DNA from: Acanthamoeba sp. SK_2022b
Lineage: Eukaryota; Discosea; Longamoebia; Acanthamoebidae
DNA: 30,984 bases
Assembly (NCBI GenBank): GCA_027943245.1
Contig: JANDJZ010000447.1
Coordinates: 1 to 30,984 of the forward strand
Direction: 5' to 3'
Shown here: piece after piece, positions 11,113 through 21,415 of the stretch
Layout of the letters: each line of letters opens with the position of its first letter
Position numbering within the stretch: the stretch's first letter is position 1
The notes under the pieces: generated by a model
Databases searched by the model: none
What the model was told of the DNA's origin: nothing
Seen by the model: only the letters and a program-made list of their open reading frames with translations
Translations under genes and position numbers: made by a program

Positions 11113-12060
11113 CCCCCACACAATGCACAACACAGAGCCCGGCTTTGAGGGCTGCCCGGTTGAGCTGGCCAACACTCCGGTGAGACATGGGTGCTGCCCC
11201 AATCGATACACTGTTCGCTCGGCCATCGCTCCAGTAGGCCACCTCGCTGCTCTCCTCGCTTCGTGTCGGCGTGTGATGCCCCCATCCTCTCCCTCCTTTC
11301 CTAAACGCAAATGGGCGTAGGATCCTAAGGGAGTCTCGATCGCCACGCAGCTCACCATCGACCGACTGCCGTCGCTGCGCATGATGGCCCAGAACTGGGA
11401 CGGTACGCTTGTTTGTGGGCAATGCCAATTGCCCCCAGCTCCTCCACCTCCCGCCAACCTACCCACACGTGCGCTTGGGCAGGCCCAATCTCGGCGGCGG
11501 TGTTTGTGATGGACGAGGCGCAGGTGGACGAAGTCCTGTACTTCCGTTCCACGTGGGACAAGCTCATGGACAACATTGACTTCCATCTAGTGGTCAGCGA
11601 GGTACCCTCACTCGCCACCTGCGTCGCCGTAAGCTCCTGACACGGACGGGTGTGGCATCTCTCTCACTCTGTGATAGAGAAACTATGCCTACAAGACGCT
11701 GGGCCTCTACCCAGTCAACACACTGCGCAACATCGCGCTGAAGCGATGTCGCACCGACTACGCATTGACCCTAGACGCCGACTTCATTCCCTCGATGGAC
11801 TCCTACGGCATCATCATGTAGGAATCCTCCCCACCTACCACGCCATCGCCTCGTCGTGGTCTCCTCCAAATCATTGTGGGGTGTGTGTGTGTGGTGCGTT
11901 TGTGTGGGACAACTCCAGGGGCATGATGCCGCAACTGTGGACCGTCGAGGGCGAGGGCGCGCATGAGCCCGACAGCCCTGGCGTGGTGTGGGTCGTCCCC
12001 GCTTTTGAGATCGAGCTCGGGGTACCACCTCCACTTCATCTTGCCGACCACTCTCGCCCT

Positions 12061-12158
<98 letters not shown>

Positions 12159-12712
12159 TGTCGGATTTGAGGTTCCCTTTCCGGACTCGAGGAGGGAGCT
12201 GGTGGAGATGGCCCGCAAGGACCTGGTGCGGCAGGTGCACGAGATCAAGTGGTCCCCCGCCCACGCGCCCACCAACTACCCCAGGTGGATGGAGAGCGCC
12301 GAGCCCTACGCAATCAGCTACAAGCCCGAGTACGAGCCCTACGTGATGGTCCAACGCGACTCCGTGCCGCTGTATTACCCCCTCCACGCCGCTTTCCCGG
12401 TCCCCTATTCCCTCCACAACCCCATCCACCACAGGTACGACGAGCGGTTCATCGGCTACGGCTACGACAAGGTGGCCCACGCGACCGAGCTTCACGTGGC
12501 CGGCTACCGCTTCTTCGCCCTGCCCGAAGTGCGCGTTTCTTGCATGGAATGGAGAGTGCGAGTGCGCATCATTTATGGGCTCTGGCATTGTGTTGTTTGC
12601 AGGTGTTTGTGATTCACTACGACCACGGCGTCCCCAAGTGGCGCGGCAAAGGCGACGCGGTGCGTGGGCGCTCACCCGTAGTTCACCCCAAAGAAGTGTT
12701 GTGTTGACGTGT

Positions 12713-12791
<79 letters not shown>

Positions 12792-12978
12792 ATATAAGAT
12801 GCGATCGCGGGTGTTCCAGAACTTCTACTCGTTCATGGGCGAGGTGGACCTGGCCTACAAGACGTGGCCCCCACGGCGACACGGCGGAGCCCCTCCGGAG
12901 CTGGTGGAGGAGTACGCCGACACGGACTCCGAGGTCATCAAGGCCGCCTTCTTGAAGGCTTCCCGCACCAACCAATGA
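9201..12978 (+). CDS. Type II membrane glycosyltransferase, GT49 (LARGE/B4GAT1-like)
   Basis: Exons: 9201-9911, 9977-10283, 10385-10788, 10889-10982, 11136-11179, 11321-11402, 11483-11601, 11678-11817, 11919-12021, 12172-12371, 12435-12528, 12603-12659, 12799-12978; 844 residues. A short basic cytosolic tail and one membrane helix (about 31-53) mark a type II Golgi protein. An acidic, Glu/Gln-rich stem follows. Then comes an FN3-like strand set (EARGLLPATEYTFSLL), and a CBM4/9-like jelly-roll pair: LVANPSFED early and HAGTVWFDDLYL late. The catalytic domain from about residue 530 has the GT49 marks: TQLTIDRL, LYPVNTLRNIALK, the DxD motif Asp620-Ala-Asp622, WVVPAFEIE, HAPTNYPRW, EPYVMVQRD, DERFIGYGYDKVAH and VIHYDHG. 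In animals these enzymes add glucuronate or xylose to matriglycan; the acceptor here is unknown. Intron 3 uses a GC donor; introns 4, 9 and 12 carry long repeats. Confidence 0.88.
10789..10888 (+). other. GC-AG intron in the GT49 gene
   Basis: The junction IETEK|DVLSVNMF needs phase 0 on both sides. The donor reads GAGAAG|GCAACC and the acceptor GTACAG|GACGTG. GT dinucleotides downstream to 10860 are all out of phase with the next exon. The only in-phase GT nearby, at 10771, would delete the conserved IETEK strand. Confidence 0.7.
11069..11113. repeat. (CGCA)n tetranucleotide array in a GT49 intron
   Basis: About ten CGCA units follow a short CA run in the intron 10983-11135. Confidence 0.9.
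12063..12158. repeat. (TG)n array, about 48 copies, in GT49 intron 9
   Basis: An uninterrupted TG run fills most of the 150-nt intron 12022-12171 and ends about 14 bases before the acceptor TTTGAG. Little room is left for a separate branch site and pyrimidine tract. Confidence 0.95.
12714..12790. repeat. (TG)n array, about 38 copies, in GT49 intron 12
   Basis: The run occupies the 3' half of the intron 12660-12798, ending only eight bases before the acceptor ATAAG. Confidence 0.95.
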
Positions 12979-13128
12979 GCAGAAACTCTTTTTTCCAACG
13001 CCTTTTGACCCAGCGCAGAAAAGGAGGTTTTTTCCTTCCACGTTTTTGGCGCCAGAATGTTGCAGGCCAAGTTACAACTTGCCGGCGTTGTTGAAATCCT
13101 GGGTTACATTTCTTTTTGCCTCCCCAGC

Positions 13129-15826
13129 ATGGACGAGACCAAGGAAGAGGCGATAAAAGCTTTGCGGGCTCAAATGGAGCAGCTCGGGATATCGCCAGCC
13201 GATCTCTGCTCGCCATTACGTGGCCGCACCGACTCTCTTCGGGCCAGCAGCAAGGGGATATCAATCGAAGACGTCCGCAACTCTGCAAGAAAGTCCCTCA
13301 CGCGCACTGGTCTGTTTTGGCCATGGTACTTTGGACAAGAGGGGGTGGACGATCTCGTAGACCAGGTCGACGCTGCCCGCCAGGCACACGAACAGGAACG
13401 CGTCTTTTTTGGTCTCGTACAAGCCACAATGGTGGGTATGTGCAGCACATGCATCGTTGGTTTATGTTACGTGGTCTCGTCTCGTGTCCTCAAAGAGTAA
13501 CTCCTCGTGGGTGTGCTTGTTATGCAGGCAAGACCCGCCTTCTGCTTGAAGCGTCCAAGCGCACCCCACTCATCCTCATCCGTCTTGGCCACAGCAACGG
13601 AGTCTATGATAGTTTGCTCAGATACGTCGAGCAGGAGAAGACCAAGATAGACAGGAACACCTCGTTCGAGCAATGGGAATGGCGAAACCGTCGAGTACTA
13701 CTCTACATTCGAGCCTTCTTCCTTTCCTACATGTTGTACGCACGTGAATACAAAGGTACGACTGCTACACACCAAGTCATCGGCGAATATTGTATGGAGA
13801 CGCTAACGTGGATTACAGAGGCCCATGAAAAGCGTCTGTTTGTTCCAGACAAGCTGGCGGAGGTGGAAGACGAAATCCGCCTCTTCAACTACTCTCTCCT
13901 CAACGGGGGCCAAATCTACGTGCAGTCTCTCTTCAAGCGCGAGGTGAAGAAGCTCCAGAGTGACCTAACGGAAGCTCACGGGGACAACTTGGAGAGGGTC
14001 GAGAGCGCCATCATCAAGCGTCACGATGCACTATCCCGAGAGTTGAACCGGCCAACGCTGGCCATCGACGAATCCCATAGGCCGTTACACGAAGCCATCA
14101 ATATCTTCCATTCGGATTACAAGAGCCAGAACCAAGCGGATGTGCTGAGTTGGCAGCGGTACGAGCTCTTTCGCGCTGCGGCGACAGACACTACTGAGGG
14201 CGCACCCCGAGGGTATCAGTATCGGGGAGGTCCGACCACGCTCTTCTCGGGGTTTCAACGGGTCCTCATCCACTACCTCAATCGACCTGACGACCTGCAC
14301 CAGACGAGTATCTTTACCTCGACCATCTGCTCCGTCTGGGAACCGTTGACGGACCCTTCACCATTCTCTCGAGACAGGCCTGCCATCGAGCGAGTGTATC
14401 TCAAGAAGATGCTTTCCTCGAGGACCTACTGACAGTCATCGAGGCCGTCGGGAGGAGGAGTATTGGGGGAGACGAACGGGATGAGGTCGGTTCTCAGTTG
14501 AGCTTGTGGTGTGGACGGCCAGGTTTCTTCTTCGATCGCTTTCTCCCTCGCTTCCAAGCGAAAAAGCTTCGCAACGTCCCTCTACCCGTCAGGATCAAGA
14601 AAGCGAACAAGAAGGCCGAGCCCCAGATCGTCGAGTCTATCTTCGACAGAGCGTTCGAGCGTCTACGAGAAAAGAAGTCAACCAAGACCAACGCCGCGGG
14701 CCTGTCTGGGACCGACGACGAGATCGTCCACTTCCTCTGCTACTGCCACCGCCTCCGTGGTGGCAATATCAACTGCCTCTCAAGCGTTATGGCTGAACTC
14801 GTGTCGGCCGGCTTCGCCATCGTCCTCAACTACGAGCCGGGCGCAAATGGGAAGAGCGTAGGAGTTGCCGATCCTCTGGTGCGGAACTTCCTGGACGGTA
14901 TGGCGCATGGACACGACGCGCATGACCGGTGCGACAAGTACATCGCCCACGAGATCAGGCGAGCTTCTGGCACGAGCTATTGCAGAGTTGCCGAGCTAGC
15001 CATCGCCAATCGAATCATCCACGCCCACGACCGTCCTCTTCGAGAGCTGCTCGGTGAGTGGGGCCTCGAGTCTACGCGCGGGGATTTCCTCGACGACGTA
15101 ACCGTGCACGCGAGGGTGGCCGCTTCGGTCGATGGGCTTCCATCCCGCGACCCTACGGATTTCGTCTTCGCTCCACTGGGGCACGTCACCATTTCGCGCG
15201 ACGGGATCGTGATGCCGGGCGTCTCCTTCTTCGCGTCAGATCATGACGGGACCTACTGCCTGGTCACAATTCAAAGTAAGATGACCGGGGCTAAGCTGGA
15301 CACAGACGAATTTAATGGAGCGATAACGAGCGCTAGTACGGGTCCACACACAAACATGCGCCACCCTACCGACAGTGACTGAGCTTTCGTTCCCTGAAGG
15401 TATCCACAGGCTCTTCACCAAAGGCAGGAAACCGACAGGCACGTAACTGCCGACTCGACATTCTCCAAGAGCGATACAGTGCGCATAACCACCCCTCTCC
15501 TGTTGTACACAGCCCAGTCGAGACGGTTCCGGAGCAAGTGGAATGAGTTCCTGAAGCGTGCCAGGTCGGTCTACTTCGTGCGGGTCATCGTCTGCACGCG
15601 TGGTTGGACCGGGTCGCAGCGGGCGGCCGTCGCGGACCACAACTCGCGGAGCCCGACGCAGCCCATTCTACTGGCCGACGCGACGGCGCGGGCGGCCATG
15701 TTTGGACAGCGTTCCGCAGAGGCCCTTCAGGAGCGTGTGGGCGACCCACAAGGCGAGAACCTGGACGAGGGGGCAGCCAGGGACGACTGGGTCATCCCCC
15801 GCGCTTGGTCGCACACCCCGCCATGA
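13129..15826 (+). CDS. P-loop NTPase plus PD-(D/E)xK nuclease-like protein (Crinkler-RHS-type candidate)
   Basis: Best model: 13129-13435, 13528-14333, 14378-15335, 15513-15826, giving 794 residues. The N-terminal 100 residues are unassigned. At residues 97-106 GLVQATMVGKTRLLLE resembles the P-loop and following helix of Crinkler-type STAND-like NTPases, with the first Walker A glycine replaced by Gln. AIDES (Asp283-Glu284) fits Walker B, and TSIFTSTICSVWEPL fits the sensor strand that follows. The C-terminal 200 residues resemble a restriction-endonuclease fold: AELAIANRI with Glu577, MPGVSFFASD, and TIQSK (Gln670, Lys672), then a helix and VRVIVCTR. The position usually holding the catalytic Asp after PG-V appears to be Ser654. 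No ubiquitin-like header or LFLAK motif is visible. The family is described in oomycetes, fungi and other protists as secreted or host-directed effectors and selfish-element products. Frames switch near 14334-14430. An upstream ATG at 13057 is possible. Family call is moderate. Confidence 0.52.
14334..14430 (+). other. Frame switch inside the NTPase/nuclease gene: micro-intron or frameshift
   Basis: The upstream frame runs to a stop at 14430-14432. The downstream frame (LEDLLTVIEAVG onward) is 2 bases offset and open from 14291. A 44-nt intron at 14334-14377 (TCC|GTCTGG ... GACAG|GCCTGC) restores phase. It would be among the shortest introns in the window, has a weak donor, and deletes the conserved-looking VWEPL. 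A one-base indel, in the genome or the assembly, explains the data equally well. Confidence 0.45.
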
Positions 15827-16046
15827 TCTGTGGTACACACGCTCTCTTCATGACTGGCTGCCACCGATCAATGCCCCCCCCCGGGGGGGGGGGTTTGCCT
15901 CATCAGTTGCCGTCGTACGTGCGCTCTAGGGCCTCGCCGAGCAGCGGTCCTTTGAATTACACGTTGGAGAACACATGACGATGTGGGCGGCCAAGCGTAT
16001 GCGTGTGTCGAGAGAACAGATCTGACGAGCAGAAAGAGAGAGAGAA
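15827..16046. other. Convergent 3' intergenic region with C-run/G-run
   Basis: The region lies between the NTPase/nuclease stop (15826) and the KDSR stop (16047). It contains nine C followed directly by eleven G at 15874-15893. Nothing else is recognisable. Confidence 0.6.
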
Positions 16047-16223
16047 CTAGGCACGTTTGTCCTTGGCGGCGCGCTGCTCGGCGGTGAAGTGGTTGCGGAT
16101 GAGCCTGTTCCAGTTGAGGTGGTAGCCCACCGCCACGGCCCGCATGATCGGCATCGACGCCATCTCCAGCAGCAGTCGGAACAGCGTGTCCGGTGGGTTG
16201 AACCCGCTCGACACCAGCCCTGC

Positions 16224-16306
<83 letters not shown>

Positions 16307-17725
16307 TGCGTGCGTCCATCAATGGAAGTGTAGGGAAGGGCCAAGCGAGCTGAGGTGGAGGTGGCGGCGAGGTACCGAGGGCCTCTCCGTCAAAGTTGGC
16401 AAACATCTCGAAGCGGTAGTTGGCCAGGCCCTCGACGATGCCCTTGGCGACGTCGTCCGGCGGCACCACTCCGCCGCTCTCGGAGATGACCTTGGCGATG
16501 GGCGGCTTGTACGTGTTCTCCTCCCTCAGCATCGGCGTGTCCGTGTCCGGCGGGTAGCTATCACGCAACGCAATGCAACGCAACGCAACGCAACGCAACG
16601 CAACGCAACGCAACGCAACGCAACGCAACGCAACGCAACGCAACGCAACGCAGTCAGCGGGTGCCACGAACGCAAGAGAGCAAACGTTTGCCATGCTTAC
16701 CAGAGAGATAGCCAGATGTTGTAGGGGAGGAGCTCCTGCGAGAGGGACTGGGCGAGCCCCTTGAGCGCCCACTTGGTGGGCGCGTAGGCCGAGTACCCAA
16801 AGGTGGCCGACAGCCCCGCCATGGAGCTGATGAAGATGATGCGACCGGCCTTCCTCTCCTTCCTTCACCGTCGTCGCCACCACCAGCCCATGAGTGCGCG
16901 CGTTCGTTAAGGTGGTGGTAGTTTGGGGGGGGGAGCAAGGCCGTACATGCGAGGCAGGACGGCCTTGACGCACGAGACGGTGCCGAGGTAGTTGATCTCC
17001 ATGAGCTGGCGGAAGGTGGCCACGTCGATCTCGTCAAAGTGGGTGGGCCGCGTGGCACCCGCGCTCGTGATGAGCACGTCCACCGGACCGAACCTGCGCG
17101 CCACAAGAGATCAACGCTCGCTGGCGTGTAGAAGAGAGGAGGAGGAGGAGGAGGGGAGATGTACTGGTCCATGTGGCGAGCGATCTCGCGCTGGACCTGG
17201 GCGTCGTCGGAGACATCAACGGAAAGCACCTCGACGAACTGCTTCTGCGCGTCCTTGCAGGCGGCCCGAATCTCCTCCGCTGCCGCCTCCAGCCTGAACG
17301 AATAAATAAAAATTTAAAAAATAGAGAATAGTATTAACAACAATAAAAATAAAGCATTTAATTGTTTTAAGACTTTGTGGCCGTTAAACAATAAATCAAT
17401 AAATCAATAAATAAAAATCATCCAAAAAAAAGCAATCAGTGATGGAGATGGAGAGACGTGGAGCGGGTGCGGGCGAGGATGGTGATATTGGCGCCAAGCC
17501 GTGCGAGCCGTATGGCGGTGGCCTTGCCGATGCCACTGCTGCCGCCTAATCAACACGGATTAGGCTCAACGAGCAAGCTTATCGTAAATGGCGGGAAAGC
17601 GCACCAGTGATGAGGATGTGCTTGCCCGCAGGAACGTAGCGGGCAGGTGCAGTAGCGTAGTGCAACACTACCACAAGGAGGGCAACCAAAACAGCAGTCG
17701 CAAGAACGATGAGCCACCACTCCAT
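16047..17725 (-). CDS. KDSR: 3-ketodihydrosphingosine reductase (SDR family)
   Basis: Exons in coding order: 17725-17605, 17545-17458, 17293-17165, 17093-16947, 16853-16701, 16557-16376, 16219-16047; 330 residues, matching human KDSR (332). A membrane helix spans residues 4-25. The Rossmann motif TGGSSGIG starts at Thr40, across the first intron. Later motifs are SVDVSDD, FGPVDVLITSAG, INYLGTV, the catalytic Ser171/172 with Tyr185-x3-Lys189 (YAPTK), and YPPDTDTPML, which is specific to the KDSR/TSC10 branch. The enzyme reduces 3-ketodihydrosphingosine to dihydrosphingosine with NADPH on the cytosolic face of the ER, the second step of sphingolipid synthesis. The start lies 51 bases downstream of the stop codon of the receptor-kinase gene on the same strand. 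Intron 5 holds a CGCAA array, intron 6 a TG/TGCG array, and intron 2 is strikingly AT-rich. Confidence 0.94.
16230..16314. repeat. (TG)n-(TGCG)n compound array in KDSR intron 6
   Basis: About 29 TG units grade into seven TGCG units on the plus strand inside intron 16220-16375. In gene sense this reads as CGCA then CA repeats. Confidence 0.95.
16562..16652. repeat. (CGCAA)n pentamer array in KDSR intron 5
   Basis: About 17 nearly perfect CGCAA units (one CAATG variant at the left end) fill the acceptor half of intron 16558-16700. The array begins three bases from the acceptor in gene sense. Confidence 0.95.
17294..17457 (-). other. AT-rich KDSR intron
   Basis: This 164-nt intron is mostly A and T (AATAAATAAAAAT-type runs), in sharp contrast to the GC-rich exons on both sides. 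Donor CCAC|GTCTCT and acceptor TTCAG|GCTGG in gene sense keep the frame at the end of the RTRST segment. Confidence 0.8.
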
Positions 17726-17776
17726 CTTTGTAGGGTTATTTTTTGTTTGGCGCCCGCTGAGAATTCTCAGCGCTCT

Positions 17777-20700
17777 TTACTGGCCTGCAACGGTTGTGTA
17801 CACTTCATCGGAGGACGCCAGTGCTGGCTTCTCTCGTTGCGTAGTGCTCCTGCCGCCCTTGTTGCGCCCCTTGTTGGAGGTCTTCTTTTCCTTCTTTGCT
17901 TTTGTTTGCTGGTCCCCTTCATCGTCAACCACCTCGCCAGAGGGCAACACCGATGCGTAGACCTGCATGGTGGGGTAGGCGTCGATATCCGACCCACCGT
18001 GCGTTCGCTCCTCTCGCACTCCTTGCACACCGCTCGTTCGTTCTGGCGCGCCGTCGCAGTAGTGGCTCCTCATCTCTGCAAGCACGCTCAGGGTAGCCTT
18101 CTCCACCACTGCCAACTCTTCTTTCTGTGATGGCCCAATTTAGATGAGTTGGTGCTCTCCCCTCTACAATAAGCATGTACGCACGTTGGTGACCACTTGA
18201 TCCAGAAGCTGCCTCACTTCCTTCCGTGCGTTGTGTTCCTTCCAGCTAGGCATCTGGTTGCGAGCGTCTGGCCTCCCAGATCAAGTCAATACTACGTGTA
18301 CACTGCAGCGTGCTTGGGGGCACAGGTGCCTGCACCTTTGTCGCTTGCGTGGCAGTCTTCCGAGTCGCTGTCGGACGGGCTGTCGCCATCCTCCGAGTCG
18401 GTCAAGTTCTGAATGTCTCGCAGGCTGCGGTGGTACTCGGTCAGCGTAGCCACCACCTTGGCGAACGACGGCCTGTGTTGCGATGGTGGGTTACGACGTC
18501 CAGCTAGGCCTAAATTGAGCTTTGAACGAGCAAGATTGCGCACCGCTGTGAGGGGTTCTGCTTCCAGCACTGTTTGATGATCTGCTTGAACACGGGGCCG
18601 CAGTCACGCGGGATCTTGGGACGCATGTTGGCCACCACCGCCTCGACGATGTTCGCAGGCTCCATCCCGGCCCAAGGCTTGCTGCGCGCCATCATCTCCC
18701 TGTCCTCCCGGTGGAGTTATACGCAGAGCTAATGAGGAGGTCACGGTTGGGCGCGGGAGAGCGGGAATTGCGTGCCATAGGAGCGTGCCAAACGAGTAAG
18801 AGTCCGTTGCTTCGGAGTACTGTCGACTCTTCAAGGCTTCAGGCGCCATCCACTAGTTGGAGTGTATGTGTGTTGCGTGAGTAGCCGCCTTCGTAACCGT
18901 CATCCATGTTGTGGGTGCGGAGGACAGTACGGCGATTGGGCCAAAGTCCTGCTTGGTCGTCCCAGCATCAGCTCCAGTTTCCTTCGCCCGTGCTAGGCCA
19001 AAGTCTGAGACGAACACCTCTGCAAGGAGCCATGAAACCGCCATATCACTTGTGAGTCTCTCTTAATCTGTCCCCCCCCCCAAGGCGACAGGGCGGAGGC
19101 ACCGTAGTGTTGACCGACCAGCATGTTCCTGGCTGTGCGCAGGTGTAAGTTAGAGCATTGAGGCATCAAATGTCACCCTCGACCACATACCTGCAATGTC
19201 GCGGTGGATGACGTGCTCCTGTTGCAGGTAGGCATTACAATGAGCTTGTGACAACTTCTGTAAAGCGTTCATGGCGCTTGTACCTTGTGCAGGTGAAGCA
19301 CCCCAGCTGCCGCGTCTCTAGCCATCTGCACGAGCGTGATGAGAGGTAGCTTACGTCGCTTCTTCACCAGCAGCTGGAACATCGAGCCTCGGGGGCAGTA
19401 CTCCACCACCAGCGCGAAGCAGGGTGCGTTGTTGGCGTCTAAGAGCAGAACCTACAGTGAGCTTTTCTTCTTCACTACGCAGGGAGTAGATGTACCTTGA
19501 GTCACAGCACCCACAAACTTCACGATGTTGGGGTGGTTAGATAGCCGTTCCATCATCTCAGCCTCCATGCGTAGCTCCCTGATAACTCGCTCATCCAGCT
19601 CCTCCAGCTTCGCATTCTCGAACATCTTTACCGCCACCTGCGCTCCTCTGTACTCGCCCTTGTAGACCTTTCCAAAGGCGCCCTGTCCCAGCAGCCGACC
19701 GAGCGTGAGGTCGCCCCAGTCCACCTCTCGGTAGGTGAACGCGTTGACGGTATCCATCTCTACGTCACCGCCCCGGCCGTGTCCCAGCTCTTGTGCGCTA
19801 TCGAAATACCGGCGCCTCTTCCAATAGAACTTGACGTACATCACGCAAGCCACCACCGAGAGAACTATCGCTACGAAGAGCAGGGAGCCAACGACTACCG
19901 GGACTGCGACGGCCAGCACGATGTCGGTAGACTGGGAGGATGGAGAGCCGATCGACGGCGGCGAGGATTCGACGAAGGGGCACAGGCCCACCGCAAGGTC
20001 GGCCGCCAGATCGAGCAAGCCCTCAGGCACAAAAATGGTGTGGTTCTCCAGCACGAGATCTTCTCCCACTTGGAGGACACTGTACTGGTCGATCTGATTG
20101 TATTGGGCGACAATTAGCGACGACCGAATAAGGATTCCTTGATTTGGGGCTTGGCGACAGTACTCGTGACTTTCCCTTGTCGGTGATGAAGGCAGAGTAG
20201 AACAGGTCGAGGTCAAAGTTGTAGGTGAGACCGCGGCTGGCGAGGAGGCTGCTGGGTAGATACGATGCGTTTACTACAAGCTTGGCCAACACGTCGCCAG
20301 AGTGCGGGTCGAGCTTCAAAAGCATCGTGTAGTTGTTGGTCGCATTGGGATACATCCCGATGTACAGATCTTTTGAGTCCCCGATTGTGATCCCTGCACC
20401 CAGTGTGTGGTAGATGAGTTTGCGGCCACTCTTTCGGGGGGGTTGAGAACCTGAGTATCTGCCGTCGAAGTGACCCAGGGGGTACCAGGTGTCGACATAT
20501 CGAGGGGTACCGTGTGAGTCAATCGCAAAGCAAAAGACGATAGGATCGTCGTCCGCCAGCACAAATATCCTGTCCAGCTCTGGCAAGCACCGTAAGTTTT
20601 TCACGCTGGGAGGTCGGTTGGTCGTGGGCGCTGCACCATTTGCCACTACCAGCTGGACCATGTAGCGGCCACCAACGGCTGAGTTGAAATTCTCACAGAT

Positions 20701-21415
20701 CGTGCTTCTCTGCGCACGAGTTGTCATGTCCGTGACGAGCGCACACTGTGATTTACAGTTGTTTTGACGTACCTCGTTTGGTAGGATGTAACACAACTGG
20801 GTAAGATAGGAGAAGTAGACGATATCATTGACTTCATCAACGTCCAGGCCCCTGGGAGGGAGGAGGTAAGCCAGGGCAGAGAAACCTGGGCCAAGAGAAA
20901 CTTACCACACAAATGGGTGGGCAAGATTGCTGCTGACGAGTGAACATTGACAAACTGTATTAGCGCTGGAAAGATTGGTGGCGATGTCAAACCTGCAGGT
21001 TTGGCTCAAGTCAGTGGACCAAGAAACAACACAACAACAATAACACTGGAGACAACGGACCGCTGCACGATGGTGAAGCTCGAGGAGTAGAGATTAGTGC
21101 CGCTTACAGTGAGGGCAGTGGGCAAAGCGGTGACGCTATCTATCTGGTTGCCGGTAGTTGTGTCAAAAACAAGGATGGACCCTATGAGTCCGTAGGAGGA
21201 CTCCTGGGGAGACAGTGTCAAGTCTGCAGCGTAGAGGCACTGCGCCGCGACACCACATCCCTACAAAGACCGTGAGCGACGCCGCCTCTCCAGAAACTGG
21301 CAAGAGGCAGTACTTGGTTGACGAAGATGAGGAGTAGATGCAACAGCGCATAGCATATGGAGGGAACCCTTTGTGTTGGGTACGGCGCAGTTGTGGGGTA
21401 GCGAGCTTTCTTCAT
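17777..21415 (-). CDS. Receptor tyrosine-kinase-like protein
   Basis: Coding-order exons: 21415-21314, 21260-21061, 20992-20906, 20851-20164, 20084-19496, 19438-19284, 19218-19191, 19132-19103, 19019-18931, 18852-18776, 18699-18544, 18472-18302, 18245-18185, 18124-17777; 926 residues. A hydrophobic signal segment (CYALLHLLLIFV) sits near residue 25. The ectodomain to about 410 has repeated strands like LYAADLTLSP and GSILVFDTTTGNQID, suggestive of a beta-propeller, with N-glycosylation sites. A membrane helix spans about 413-440, followed by KFYWKRRR. The kinase domain has GQGAFGKVYKG, VAVKMFE, HRDIAARNML (tyrosine-kinase-type catalytic loop), SDFGLAR, WMAPEAL and CWKQNPSQRPSF. All catalytic residues are present. 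An acidic linker and a Lys-rich tail follow. The ligand is unknown. Tyrosine versus dual specificity cannot be settled here, since some TKL kinases share the AARN loop. One intron (18775-18700) uses a GC donor. Confidence 0.88.
18700..18775 (-). other. GC-AG intron in the receptor-kinase gene
   Basis: In gene sense the donor is CTATG|GCACGC and the acceptor GGACAG|GGAGATG. The join gives SFGTLLWEMMARSKPW, a highly conserved kinase subdomain IX stretch. No GT donor could give this junction. Confidence 0.88.

Noticed and set aside
11650..12612. Long frames built on Val-Cys or Thr-His repeats over the TG arrays
   Set aside because: They are translations of the intronic dinucleotide repeats in the GT49 gene and disappear once the introns are removed.
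13057..13128. An alternative upstream ATG for the NTPase/nuclease gene
   Set aside because: It adds 24 residues in frame but the bases just before 13129 look like a pyrimidine-rich acceptor, and the added residues resemble no header of the family. It is not excluded.
20746..20772. A 27-nt GT-AG interval in the receptor-kinase ectodomain exon
   Set aside because: It is far shorter than any other intron here, and the frame is open through it, so I kept it as coding sequence.
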